Shown here: positions 1 through 8,157 of the stretch, in pieces | Numbering within the stretch: position 1 is the stretch's first letter | How the letters are laid out: the number at the start of each line of letters is the position of its first letter | Assembly: GCF_017498065.1 (NCBI RefSeq) | Contig: NZ_JAGDFX010000012.1 | Location: 45,236 to 109,235, forward strand | DNA from: Oceanisphaera pacifica | Lineage (GTDB): Bacteria; Pseudomonadota; Gammaproteobacteria; Enterobacterales; Aeromonadaceae | Reading direction: 5' to 3' | DNA length: 64,000 bases | Notes under the pieces: generated by a model | The model's database searches: none | What the model saw: the letters and a program-made list of their open reading frames with translations, nothing else | Told to the model about the DNA's origin: nothing | Program-made: the position numbers and the translations under genes

Positions 1-228
1 AATGGTGGTGGCCATACGCGTTTTACCGGTAAAGTTAACGGGCGTTTCATCGATAATTAGCTCAAATTCATTACCGGTCAATATCGGGACATCGCCGGTT
101 ACTGTACCTCGGCTTGCAGCTTGAGCGGGGTTCAACATGGGCACCATGCCCAACACCACGCCACCCGCCGCGAGGCCTTGTACAAATCTACGCCGGGGCA
201 AATTTGGACTGTTTTTGATGACCTCCAT
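1..228 (-). CDS. copA: CopA-family multicopper oxidase, copper resistance (5' end only)
   Basis: The first 76 codons of a gene that runs off the left edge. The ATG at 228 follows an AGGAG-type ribosome site. The N-terminus has a twin-arginine signal (PRRRFVQGLAAGG, about residues 11-23) ending near NPAQAA. After it comes LTGNEFELIIDETPVNFTGK, matching the start of the first cupredoxin domain of CopA/PcoA proteins. These are periplasmic multicopper oxidases that oxidise Cu(I) and give copper tolerance; the Tat signal fits export of a folded protein by the tatABC products encoded in this window. It is divergent from copR with a likely CopR box between. The copper-binding histidines lie outside the window, so the family call rests on the N-terminus. 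Confidence 0.8.
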   Translation of the reverse strand, partial: MEVIKNSPNLPRRRFVQGLAAGGVVLGMVPMLNPAQAASRGTVTGDVPILTGNEFELIIDETPVNFTGKTRMATTI

Positions 229-321
229 CGCAGCTCCTCTCCTGTTTAGTATTTTTCTCATTAGGGATCTTTGTTATAAGAAGAGAATAGAGAGTCAGCC
301 TGTCGTTAAGGTGACCGCAAG

Positions 322-337
322 ATTACAAAATTGTCAT
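322..337. promoter_or_regulatory. Probable CopR/CusR operator (copper box)
   Basis: ATTACAA-AA-TTGTCAT is an imperfect inverted repeat matching the CusR/CopR box (ATGACAA-NN-TTGTCAT) with one mismatch. It lies between divergent copA (start 228) and copR (start 448), where such a box would be expected. Binding is inferred. Confidence 0.6.
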
Positions 338-447
338 CTAATGGTCATATAACTGGCAGCAAGTCGGCCTCATCCTATAGATATAACGCTGGCAGTAGCC
401 AGCCATGGCCGCCATCATGGTCATTAATGACAGTACAAAGAGGCTAT

Positions 448-1125
448 ATGAAAATTCTGATCATCGAAGATGAACAAAAAACGGGAGATTATCTACAAAA
501 AGGACTCAATGAGGCGGGGTTTGTGGTGGATCTTGCTCGCAACGGTTTAGATGGATTGCATCTTGCGACCTCAGAGCCCTATGACTTGATCATTATTGAT
601 GTCATGTTGCCCGATCTTAATGGCTGGCGAATTGTAGAAGCGCTGCGCGAACAAGGCCGAAATATGCCACTGTTATTTTTAACCGCTAAAGACAGCGTAG
701 AAGATAGAGTACGCGGGCTGGAACTGGGTGCCGACGATTACCTCGTTAAGCCCTTTGCCTTTGCCGAGTTACTGGCTCGGGTACGAACCCTACTACGTCG
801 CGGCAGTCCACAAGCTGTCAGCAATCATCTAAAAGTGGCTGATCTCACTCTCAATTTACCTCGTCGCCACGCAGTGCGCGCCGGAAACCACATTCACTTA
901 ACCAATAAAGAGTTTACGCTGCTGGAGTTGTTAGTACGCCGCCAAGGAGAAGTGTTGCCGCGCTCGCTTATAGCCTCTCTGGTGTGGGATATGAATTTCG
1001 ACAGTGACACCAATGTTATCGACGTGGCTATTCGCCGCCTGCGAGCCAAAATAGATGAAGATTATGAGCCTAAACTTATCCAAACCATTAGAGGCATGGG
1101 CTACACCCTAGATATCAATCGCTAA
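448..1125 (+). CDS. copR: Copper-responsive OmpR-type response regulator (CopR/CusR family)
   Basis: A 225-residue two-component response regulator. The receiver domain has the acidic pair E7/D8, phospho-acceptor D51 in [10 protein letters not shown]79 and K101 in LVKPF. The C-terminal half is an OmpR/PhoB winged helix ending in IRRLRAKID and [11 protein letters not shown]. The start at 448 (MKILIIEDE) fits the family better than the longer upstream frame and has AGAGG nearby. Length and sequence resemble CusR/CopR/PcoR, which switch on copper efflux and oxidase genes; the divergent copA and the box at 322-337 support this. No CopS/CusS sensor kinase follows, which is unusual, so the cognate kinase must be encoded elsewhere or be missing. 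Confidence 0.85.
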   Translation: MKILIIEDEQKTGDYLQKGLNEAGFVVDLARNGLDGLHLATSEPYDLIIIDVMLPDLNGWRIVEALREQGRNMPLLFLTAKDSVEDRVRGLELGADDYLVKPFAFAELLARVRTLLRRGSPQAVSNHLKVADLTLNLPRRHAVRAGNHIHLTNKEFTLLELLVRRQGEVLPRSLIASLVWDMNFDSDTNVIDVAIRRLRAKIDEDYEPKLIQTIRGMGYTLDINR

Positions 1126-1234
1126 GCTATCTTTAGCTGTTAGCGAATATAGCTGCTTTTACTGCCTCCCTTTATTAATGCTATGGTCATTATGATATGT
1201 CGTTAAAGTTGTCACTAATAATAGGAGAAGTAAA

Positions 1235-1999
1235 ATGCCTGTTAGTCAGCCGCAAAAAAACGCTACTCTCTATCGCATGGTCATGCCCAAACACACTTGT
1301 CCTTATGGTCTAAAGTCAAAAGATCTACTGGAACGCCAAGGGTTTACGGTGGATGACCAGCACCTGACCACCCGCGAGCAAACGGATGCCTTTATGAAAG
1401 AGCATCAGGTAGAGACAACGCCACAAACCTTTATCAAAGGTAAACGCATCGGCGGTTACGATGAGCTACAAGTCTACTTGGGCGATGCCAAACCAGAAAG
1501 TGAACGCTCAGATACCTCATATCAAGCTGTGATTGCTATTTTTACTATGGCGCTACTCATGGCGCTGGGGCTGTCTTGGTACCACACGAATAACCTATTT
1601 ACGCTACGCGCATTTGAGTGGTTTATTGCTATTTCGATGTGCTTGCTGGCGCTACAAAAGCTCAAAGATATTGAGCAGTTTTCTACCATGTTTCTTAATT
1701 ACGACCTATTGGCACAACGCTGGGTACGCTATGGCAAGCTCTACCCGTTTGGCGAGGCACTGGCCGGTATATTAATGACAGCAGGCGCCTTCATTTGGCT
1801 CGCTTCTCCGGTCGCTATCGTGATTGGCGGCATTGGTAGTGTGTCGGTAATTAAAGCCGTTTATATTGATAAACGTGAGCTAAAATGTGCCTGCGCGGGG
1901 GGCGATAGCCAAGTGCCCTTGGGGTTTGTCTCTTTAACTGAAAACCTATTAATGGTCGCTATGGGGCTTTGGATGCTGCTTAAGCCGCTGTTTATCTAG
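1235..1999 (+). CDS. Glutaredoxin-MauE/DoxX fusion membrane protein
   Basis: A 254-residue protein in two parts. Residues 10-85 form a glutaredoxin domain with a one-cysteine active site CPYG (22-25), a cis-proline region TTPQTF (61-66) and the GGYDEL glutathione-site motif (73-78). Residues about 95-254 form a membrane domain with roughly four hydrophobic segments and a KCACAGG motif (217-223), as in MauE/DoxX-type redox membrane proteins. Such proteins are thought to shuttle thiol redox across the membrane; the substrate is unknown. AGGAG precedes the ATG. It lies 109 bp downstream of copR on the same strand, so a link to copper stress or periplasmic thiol repair is plausible but inferred. 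Confidence 0.7.
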   Translation: MPVSQPQKNATLYRMVMPKHTCPYGLKSKDLLERQGFTVDDQHLTTREQTDAFMKEHQVETTPQTFIKGKRIGGYDELQVYLGDAKPESERSDTSYQAVIAIFTMALLMALGLSWYHTNNLFTLRAFEWFIAISMCLLALQKLKDIEQFSTMFLNYDLLAQRWVRYGKLYPFGEALAGILMTAGAFIWLASPVAIVIGGIGSVSVIKAVYIDKRELKCACAGGDSQVPLGFVSLTENLLMVAMGLWMLLKPLFI

Positions 2000-2221
2000 T
2001 GACTGTTATTACGCTTATTACCCATGAGCGAGCGCCGTCTATTTGGTGAGAGTTGCATCAGTATGCGCTGCCATCTACCTTTATTGTCGACAATGTTGCT
2101 TTTATGTAACTAAAATGTATAGGTTAGATCAAAAACTCCCCTCTTATGTGGTAAGTACGTATACCGTCTTTGTGACGACCCTCATAGAATACGCTCAGAA
2201 GCACAACTTAGGATAATAATT

Positions 2222-2836
2222 ATGAAAAAACTCATGTTCTTAGCCAGTGCCCTGGCGCTTAATGCCATGCCGGCTTCAGCCGACATACCTCCTCAAGCGG
2301 CGGCCTGTATCGCTTGTCACCAAACCACCGGCTTGGGTATGCCACACTTGGCACCCGCCACGGCCGGCATGCCTGCCACTTATATCGCGGAACAAATTAG
2401 GCACTTTCAAACCGGTGAGCGCAAAAACGCCATTATGCAACCTATGGTGGCAGCCCTAGACGAAGCCGGAATTAAGGCGGTGAGTGAATGGTTTGCCAGT
2501 CTGCCACTTCCACAGCCAGTAGCCTTAACGCCTCGCGGTGAAAAAGCCCCGCAAGAGATCACTGATTTAGGTGAAAAGCTCGCTTATTTAGGCGCCTGGG
2601 AGCGTAATATACCTAGTTGTGTTTCTTGCCATGGGCCAGAAGGCATAGGCGTGGGTGATACCTTTCCTCATTTAGCAGGCCAGCATGCCGACTACATTGA
2701 AAGTCAACTGCATGCTTGGCAAAAAGGTACGCGAACCGGCGATAGTCATGATCTAATGGGTCATATCGCAGAAAAACTTACCGCCGAAGAAATTACCGCG
2801 GTTGCTAGCTACTTTGCCAACGTGGAGACAAAATAA
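2222..2836 (+). CDS. tsdB: Dihaem cytochrome c4-type protein, likely TsdB electron acceptor
   Basis: A 204-residue periplasmic dihaem cytochrome. Signal peptide 1-20 (MKKLMFLASALALNAMPASA) is followed by two similar class I cytochrome domains with haem motifs CIACH (29-33) and CVSCH (133-137). Methionines near 72-75 (IMQPM) and 179 (DLMG) are candidate axial ligands. AGGA lies before the ATG. Its stop overlaps the start of tsdA by one base. In TsdBA systems this cytochrome accepts electrons from thiosulfate oxidation and passes them to the respiratory chain. On its own it could be any cytochrome c4; the tsdB name rests on the tight pairing with tsdA. Confidence 0.8.
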   Translation: MKKLMFLASALALNAMPASADIPPQAAACIACHQTTGLGMPHLAPATAGMPATYIAEQIRHFQTGERKNAIMQPMVAALDEAGIKAVSEWFASLPLPQPVALTPRGEKAPQEITDLGEKLAYLGAWERNIPSCVSCHGPEGIGVGDTFPHLAGQHADYIESQLHAWQKGTRTGDSHDLMGHIAEKLTAEEITAVASYFANVETK

Positions 2837-3909
2837 TGATGAAACTATCTTCTGTGACGTTACTGCTAAGCGCATCGTTAGTTTTTGTCAGCAACACTTA
2901 TGCGGCGGAAGTTGATACTGCCAAATTGGCCGTACAAGATGAATTACCAGACAGTAAACTGCTTAGTGAATACCCCAAGGCACCCGGCTGGGATCAGCTG
3001 CCCGAAGGTGAATTAGGTGAAAAAGTGGTACGTGGCTATCAGTACTTTGTTGATACCCAAAAGCTGGCACCAAAATTTAACGGTAACGATCTAAACTGTG
3101 TCAACTGCCACATGGATGGCGGTAAAAAAGAAAATGCCGCACCTTTATGGGCCGCTTATATGAGCTACCCTGCCTATCGCAGTAAAAATAATAAAATTAA
3201 TGACTTTCAAGAGCGTATTCAAGGTTGCTTCTTGTTCTCGATGAACGGTACCCCACCACCTACTGACGATGATGTGTTAGTCGACTTATCGGCTTATGCT
3301 TATTGGTTAGCTCAAGGCACGCTAACAGGGAAAGACTTTGATGTGGCCGACATGCCAGTGCCCTCTGATGCCGAATTACTAAAAGGCGGTAAGCGTGACG
3401 ACTTTCCCTTTACTCAAGCCTATTTAGATAATGGCGGCAGTACCGAGCCTGAGCTACCTGGCCGTGGCTATCCTAAACTTGAACAGCCCGAGCTAATACC
3501 GGATATTGCGCGCGGTAAAACCGTCTTTGAACAAGAGTGTTCTGTGTGCCATGGTGAAAATGGTCAAGGCCAACAGGTTAATGACCATTATGTATTCCCA
3601 CCCTTATGGGGCCCAGAAACCTACAACTGGGGCGCAGGTATGCACAGGGTGAACACTGCGGCTAACTTTATTAAACACAATATGCCGCTAGGCATGCCGG
3701 GTAAGCTCACCGACCAACAAGCATGGGATGTGGCGACCTACTTAAACTCTCATGACCGTCCACAAGACCCCCGTAACCAAGGCGATATACAGGCTACGCG
3801 TGATACCTTTCACCAGCATAAAAACGTAGAAATATTTTACGGCAAAGAAGTAGATGGCAAGGTATTAGGCAGCGAAAGCTACCCTAACCACCCAAGAAAA
3901 CCCGAATAA
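2836..3909 (+). CDS. tsdA: Thiosulfate dehydrogenase TsdA (tetrathionate-forming dihaem cytochrome c)
   Basis: A 357-residue exported dihaem cytochrome with signal peptide 1-23. Haem motifs are CVNCH (88-92) and CSVCH (235-239). The TsdA hallmark is present: C131 in ERIQGCFLFSMNG, aligned with the cysteine that serves as unusual axial ligand of haem 1 in characterised TsdA. FPPLWGPETYNWGAG (254-268) and NMPLG (282-286) also match the family. TsdA oxidises two thiosulfates to tetrathionate, or works in reverse, in the periplasm. It is translationally coupled to tsdB (TAATG overlap); a second ATG follows at 2839. A strong terminator follows. Direction of the reaction in vivo cannot be read from sequence. 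Confidence 0.87.
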   Translation: MMKLSSVTLLLSASLVFVSNTYAAEVDTAKLAVQDELPDSKLLSEYPKAPGWDQLPEGELGEKVVRGYQYFVDTQKLAPKFNGNDLNCVNCHMDGGKKENAAPLWAAYMSYPAYRSKNNKINDFQERIQGCFLFSMNGTPPPTDDDVLVDLSAYAYWLAQGTLTGKDFDVADMPVPSDAELLKGGKRDDFPFTQAYLDNGGSTEPELPGRGYPKLEQPELIPDIARGKTVFEQECSVCHGENGQGQQVNDHYVFPPLWGPETYNWGAGMHRVNTAANFIKHNMPLGMPGKLTDQQAWDVATYLNSHDRPQDPRNQGDIQATRDTFHQHKNVEIFYGKEVDGKVLGSESYPNHPRKPE

Positions 3910-3928
3910 GCGAACATCTGAATCATAA

Positions 3929-3953
3929 AAAAAGGGCCTAATGGCCCTTTTTT
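3929..3953 (+). terminator. Rho-independent terminator after tsdBA
   Basis: AAAGGGCC-TAAT-GGCCCTTT stem followed by a T run, 20 bases after the tsdA stop. It is nearly symmetric and could also act on the other strand. Confidence 0.9.
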
Positions 3954-3964
3954 ATTTCCCCAAG

Positions 3965-4317
3965 TTATACCAATCGCACTAAAGAAGCAGTCAGCTTTAC
4001 TTACTGCAAAAGCCGAACAAAGGGCCATAAGCTGTGGAGCCGCCTGTTAGCAGCCCAACAGACAGCACTGAGCTCAAGAAGCGGCAACAGAGATCGCCTC
4101 CCATGACCGTGACAATGCCAGGGATGGCATTTCCCGAGCCCGTATGGGCCAGCTTGCTGGCGTGTATCTTTGTTGGGTAATGGAACGAATATCCAGTGAA
4201 TATTCGCAGCCATACCCAGCAAAGATGGCTAGCCCAGTGGCGTGTCGTGGGAGGTGACTCTGTTGCCGCCTTTATACTGATTTTAAATAGATCAATTATT
4301 TAGTGTGTTTGGTATAA
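3965..4317. mobile_element. Miniature IS630/Tc1-type element (MITE), copy 1, with structured core
   Basis: A 353-bp non-coding element. Its ends are inverted: TTATACCAATCGCACTAAA at 3965 and, read on the other strand from 4317, TTATACCAAACACACTAAA. Both begin at a TA dinucleotide, as in IS630/Tc1-type insertions. Inside, 4131-4255 is a nested stem-loop region; ATCTTTGTTGGG near 4156 pairs with CCCAGCAAAGAT near 4215, around an inner CGAATAT/ATATTCG hairpin, and a CCTCCCA/TGGGAGG stem encloses it. This core matches 63703-63827 at 124 of 125 positions. The element overlaps the 3' end of ybdG. Confidence 0.75.
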
Positions 4318-5606
4318 ATATTCTGCGCTGTACTATCTGCCGCTGAGTGCCCACCAGCCAGCATTCGCATATCGTAGCCGGTTGGAGATTCATGAGCACG
4401 TAAGCCAAACTCGGGTAACACAGCAAAGATATGGTCAAAAATATCGCCTTGTGTTGCCTCATAATTCACCCAGCCGGTACTTTTAGTAAAAGCATAAACC
4501 TGAACCGGTATTCCATTAGGAGTCTGCTCTAACTGACGCACTAACAGCAACATACGCTGATGAATATCAGGATGATTTTGTAATAAGGTTTCTAAATAAA
4601 CCCGAAAAGTCCCTAAGTTCGTCAATCGTCTGCCATTAGCTAACGACGTTAAATCCGGTTGCATCTGATCGTTATACTCAGCAAGCTCTGCCATTTTTTT
4701 ATCTAAATACGGCGCCAGCATTTGCGTGCGGCGTAAACGCTCAATATCCGCCTCTTCTAAAAAGCGCACGCTGCTGCTATCAATCAAAATATTACGCATT
4801 AATCGACGGCCACCAGACTCACTCATGCCACGCCAGTTAATAAAGGAGTCAGAAATAAGGGCATAAGTGGGAATAGTAGTAATAGTATTATCCCAGTTTT
4901 GTACTTTTACCGTAGTTAAACCGATATCAATCACGGCACCATTGGCACCGTACTTAGGCATTTCTAGCCAATCTCCCACCGTTAACATATTGTTAGCGGA
5001 TAATTGAATGCCTGCCACCAAGCCTAAGATAGGGTCTTTAAATACCAACATTAATACCGCCGTCATGGCACCTAAACCACTCAACAGTATCAGCGGCGAC
5101 TTACCAATTAGGGTTGAAATAACCAGTAAACCGATAAAAATACTCGCCATTAACTTAATGCTTTGAAAAATTCCCCGCAGCGGAAAGTTAATCATAGACG
5201 GCTTATACTGAAAAATATCCAATAAAGAATCTAGCAAAGAAAACAGCACCAGCAGGCTATATGACAAGATCCAAATATGCGCGACCGATTGAATGAGAGG
5301 CAGTAACCCAGAGCTGCTTTCTAGCCAAAGTCCGGCTTGGGTATAAATAATAATCCCCTGTAAGAGTAAGGCGATACGGCTATATAACTTGCGTGCAAAA
5401 AACGCCTTACGCCAAACTCGACGGTCGCTTTTGGCTCGACTCTCCACCCAAGCCAGGATCACTTTATGCAATAAAAAATGAATAACTGCCGACAGTATCG
5501 CAATCAGCAATAAGGCCGCGGCTGTGTATAACAAATCAGAATACTGTGGCACATACTTATCCAGAACAGGCATTACCAAGTTTTCTAGATCGCTCGTTTC
5601 ATTCAT
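4296..5606 (-). CDS. ybdG: YbdG-type miniconductance mechanosensitive channel
   Basis: A 436-residue MscS-superfamily channel that aligns along its length with E. coli YbdG (MscM). About five hydrophobic segments (near 22-45, 78-95, 104-125, 145-165, 170-195) precede the MscS pore and beta domain: GAMTAVLMLVFKDPILGLVAG, then VGDWLEMPKYGANGAVIDIG and IPTYALISDSFINW, all very similar to YbdG. YbdG contributes to survival of mild hypo-osmotic shock. The C-terminus is odd: after the conserved MRMLAGG the frame continues about 16 residues, and the last six codons (YTKHTK) plus stop lie inside the inverted end of the neighbouring miniature element, which appears to have replaced the native 3' end. 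Confidence 0.9.
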   Translation of the reverse strand: MNETSDLENLVMPVLDKYVPQYSDLLYTAAALLLIAILSAVIHFLLHKVILAWVESRAKSDRRVWRKAFFARKLYSRIALLLQGIIIYTQAGLWLESSSGLLPLIQSVAHIWILSYSLLVLFSLLDSLLDIFQYKPSMINFPLRGIFQSIKLMASIFIGLLVISTLIGKSPLILLSGLGAMTAVLMLVFKDPILGLVAGIQLSANNMLTVGDWLEMPKYGANGAVIDIGLTTVKVQNWDNTITTIPTYALISDSFINWRGMSESGGRRLMRNILIDSSSVRFLEEADIERLRRTQMLAPYLDKKMAELAEYNDQMQPDLTSLANGRRLTNLGTFRVYLETLLQNHPDIHQRMLLLVRQLEQTPNGIPVQVYAFTKSTGWVNYEATQGDIFDHIFAVLPEFGLRAHESPTGYDMRMLAGGHSAADSTAQNIYTKHTK

Positions 5607-5654
5607 GGGCTGTCTCTCTTTAAAGATTACTGATGCAGATATTGATGGCCACCA

Positions 5655-6335
5655 TTAAGAGGTAACTTTAGGCCCGTACATATAAAGCCCGCCTTTGGCT
5701 AAGGCTTGTAAATAAGCAGGCCTTGCTTGTAGCTGAGCCACATAGGCGTGAATTCTTGGGTAGCTATCTGCCAATCTAGGGTTATGCATGGCGGCTTCTA
5801 ATGGAAAGCTCATCTGAATATCTGCACTACTAAAGCTATCCCCTAAAAACCACTCATGGCAGGCGAGATGATCTGCCACAAAATTAAGGTGGGCATGTAA
5901 TTGCTGACTCAAAAAAGCATCATAAATACCTGCCACTAACTTTTTAGCAACCGGGCGCACAAAAAAGGGCATAGGCGCTTGCTGCACTTTGTCTAGCACA
6001 TGGCCCATCCATAGCGGTGGCATTAGCGATCCTTCCGCATAATGTAGCCAATAAACATAATCCCACCATGCAGGCGTATCCGCCTCTGGTAAAAGCGCAG
6101 CACCATATTTGTGTGCTAAGTAATCAATAATAGCCCCCGACTCGGCCAGAGTTATCTCATTATCAGTTAATATCGGTGCCTTGCCCAAAGGATGTATACG
6201 CTTAAGGCTGGCCGGCGCCAAGCTGGTATCGGCATCTCTTTGATAGCACTTAATATCATAATCTAGCTGCAGTTCTTCTAGCATCCAGACAATACGTTGT
6301 GAGCGAGAATCATTAAGGTGGTGTAGCTCTATCAC
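5655..6335 (-). CDS. Glutathione S-transferase family protein
   Basis: A protein of about 226 residues with an N-terminal thioredoxin-like GST domain (ELHHLNDSRSQRIVWMLEEL, then HPLGKAPILTDNEITLAESGAIIDYLAHKY, the glutathione-binding segment with the conserved ES pair) and an all-helical C-terminal domain (FLGDSFSSADIQMSFPLEA). A GTG at 6335 has AAGGAA eight bases upstream and is preferred over a TTG two codons earlier that sits almost on the ribosome site. Soluble cytosolic transferase conjugating glutathione to electrophiles; the substrate is unknown. It lies 48 bp upstream of ybdG on the same strand and may share its transcript. Confidence 0.85.
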   Translation of the reverse strand: MIELHHLNDSRSQRIVWMLEELQLDYDIKCYQRDADTSLAPASLKRIHPLGKAPILTDNEITLAESGAIIDYLAHKYGAALLPEADTPAWWDYVYWLHYAEGSLMPPLWMGHVLDKVQQAPMPFFVRPVAKKLVAGIYDAFLSQQLHAHLNFVADHLACHEWFLGDSFSSADIQMSFPLEAAMHNPRLADSYPRIHAYVAQLQARPAYLQALAKGGLYMYGPKVTS

Positions 6336-6633
6336 GTGCAAGCTTCCTTATTGTTTATGGAATTTATTTATCAATATTGTCTTACCAGAAGTGTGCTCCA
6401 CTGCACAAAACATATCATAAATGTCTTCGTTAAAACGCTACCAATGAACGCAACAACCAAGTCTCAAAGCAGGCTACTCAGGCTCATAGTTAAAGGTAAG
6501 TCTATTCGGCAAGCTCTTTTACGAGATGTTTCATAAAAGTTAAGACTTATGTCCAATAGAACAAGCTGATAACACCCCCTATTATCAGCCTCAAAATGAC
6601 ACCATTAAGATGGTCAGCATCAAGGAGAGTCAC

Positions 6634-8133
6634 GTGTCACACACCAACGAAAATAGTTACCAAGCGAATCAGACTAGTAGCGAATCTGAAAGTAGTTACC
6701 AAGCTCAACACAAGCCAAGTAGCGAATTTGAAAGCCGCGCAGCCTACCTTGAGCATGAATTATCAATTATGCAGCCTAAGCGTTGGCGTATAAATCTTCC
6801 ATTTAAAGACTACCGTTTTGAACTGGAAGATTTAATCCCTGCTCTTGCGGCCACTATTGGTAAAATAGTAATGGTCGCGGCTGTGGTTGCGGCTTTTGCT
6901 GGACCTCTAGGTTTGTCAGATGCCTTTGTAGTAGAAAATACGCGCTTTGAGATGCTGATTGCGGCCATCTTTTTTGTGATCTTATTCTCGGGCTTTATTA
7001 ACCCTACCGCGAACTTGGCCGGTACTCATGGCCCCATGATCCCACTGATTCCTTTGATTGTTGCCTCTGGGGGGCACCCACTGGCATTAGGGTTATTAGT
7101 GGGCTTTTTTGGTCTCTTACTCAGTGTAAGTAAGGGCGGCAGTAAATTAATGGCCTTAACCAGTGATGGGGTGCGAGGCGGACTATTAATTTATCTTGGC
7201 GCCATCGGCTTACTGAGCCAGTTAAAGTCAATCACCAACTGGGCTAACGGCATAGAAATGGGCTACATCGCTTTTGTGGTGATAATAAGCACCATTATTA
7301 TGTATGCCTTGCTGGCTCGCTGGGGCATGCGCTGGTTGTCTATTCCGTTAGGCTCAGGTATTGCGCTGCTGATCGCCCTAGCATTAGGCGCCCCTTTTGA
7401 ATTTGTTACCGAACCTGGCATTCCACCACTGTCACCTACCTATTGGTGGGGAGCAGACACCGGTTGGCAAATGGGCCTACCTGATTTAGGCGCTTTTATT
7501 AGTGTGGCTCCGTTTGCTATCTTAGCCGTCGCCATGTGGTCACCGGATGTAATGGGCCAGCGGGTATTCCAAGAAATGAATTACCCTAAAAAAGCCAACA
7601 AAGTCTTAATGAACGTAGACGACACCATGGGCGTGGCTGCCATTCGCCAAGCATTTGGTAGCGCCTTGGGTGGGGGTAACTTAGCCTCTTCATGGGGGAC
7701 TTATATTATTCCTGCCGCTATTGCTAAGCGCCCTATTCCAGCAGGGGCTATTTTAACCGGTGTGATGTGTATTGTTGCAGCACTTTGGGGCTACCCAATG
7801 GACTTAGCGGTATGGCCTCCGGTACTCAGTGTAGCGCTGATTGTTGGGGTGTTTATGCCGCTACTTGAAGCAGGTATGCAAATGACTCGTAGCACCACCA
7901 GTAGTCAGTCGGCAGGCATAGTGGTATTTGCCTCTGCATTTGTTAATCCGGTATTTGGCTGGTCAATGACAATGTTGCTCGATAACTTAGGTCTTATTGG
8001 TGATAAAGAGCGCGGTAAAACGCTGCGCCGCACCGACCGCTGGGTTATTCCAGGCATCACTTTTATCGTACTGCTAGTTATTATGGCAGGGGTTGATATG
8101 TTGCCAGGTATTCCAGGCTTTATTGCACATTAA
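6634..8133 (+). CDS. Putative permease, DUF3360-like multi-pass membrane protein
   Basis: About 499 residues with roughly 11-12 hydrophobic segments. It resembles the DUF3360 family of Vibrio and related marine bacteria, distantly like xanthine/uracil or SulP permeases; glycine/proline-rich stretches such as SGFINPTANLAGTHGPMIPLIP support a transporter. Substrate unknown. The GTG at 6634 has AAGGAG six bases upstream and is a better start than the ATG at 6610. Residues about 8-34 are hydrophilic and contain an imperfect duplication (SYQANQTSSESES / SYQAQHKPSSEFES) encoded by tandem units at 6655-6693 and 6694-6735. A terminator follows and the gene appears to be transcribed alone. Confidence 0.7.
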   Translation: MSHTNENSYQANQTSSESESSYQAQHKPSSEFESRAAYLEHELSIMQPKRWRINLPFKDYRFELEDLIPALAATIGKIVMVAAVVAAFAGPLGLSDAFVVENTRFEMLIAAIFFVILFSGFINPTANLAGTHGPMIPLIPLIVASGGHPLALGLLVGFFGLLLSVSKGGSKLMALTSDGVRGGLLIYLGAIGLLSQLKSITNWANGIEMGYIAFVVIISTIIMYALLARWGMRWLSIPLGSGIALLIALALGAPFEFVTEPGIPPLSPTYWWGADTGWQMGLPDLGAFISVAPFAILAVAMWSPDVMGQRVFQEMNYPKKANKVLMNVDDTMGVAAIRQAFGSALGGGNLASSWGTYIIPAAIAKRPIPAGAILTGVMCIVAALWGYPMDLAVWPPVLSVALIVGVFMPLLEAGMQMTRSTTSSQSAGIVVFASAFVNPVFGWSMTMLLDNLGLIGDKERGKTLRRTDRWVIPGITFIVLLVIMAGVDMLPGIPGFIAH

Positions 8134-8157
8134 TATACACTAAGCCCCCAACTAAAA

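Noticed and set aside
1190..1222. Second copper box before the glutaredoxin fusion gene (GTCGTTAAAGTTGTCAC)
   Set aside because: Only one half-site matches; the other arm does not fit the inverted repeat.
4001..4222. Open frame on the minus strand with the same 30-residue start as one at 63561-63794 (MLGMAANIHWIFVPLPNKDT...)
   Set aside because: It lies in the miniature element; similarity follows from near-identical DNA, the frames diverge after the core, and there is no ribosome site or protein-like conservation.
6336..6536. 66-codon plus-strand frame upstream of the permease
   Set aside because: It begins inside the GST start region, has no ribosome site and no recognisable sequence.
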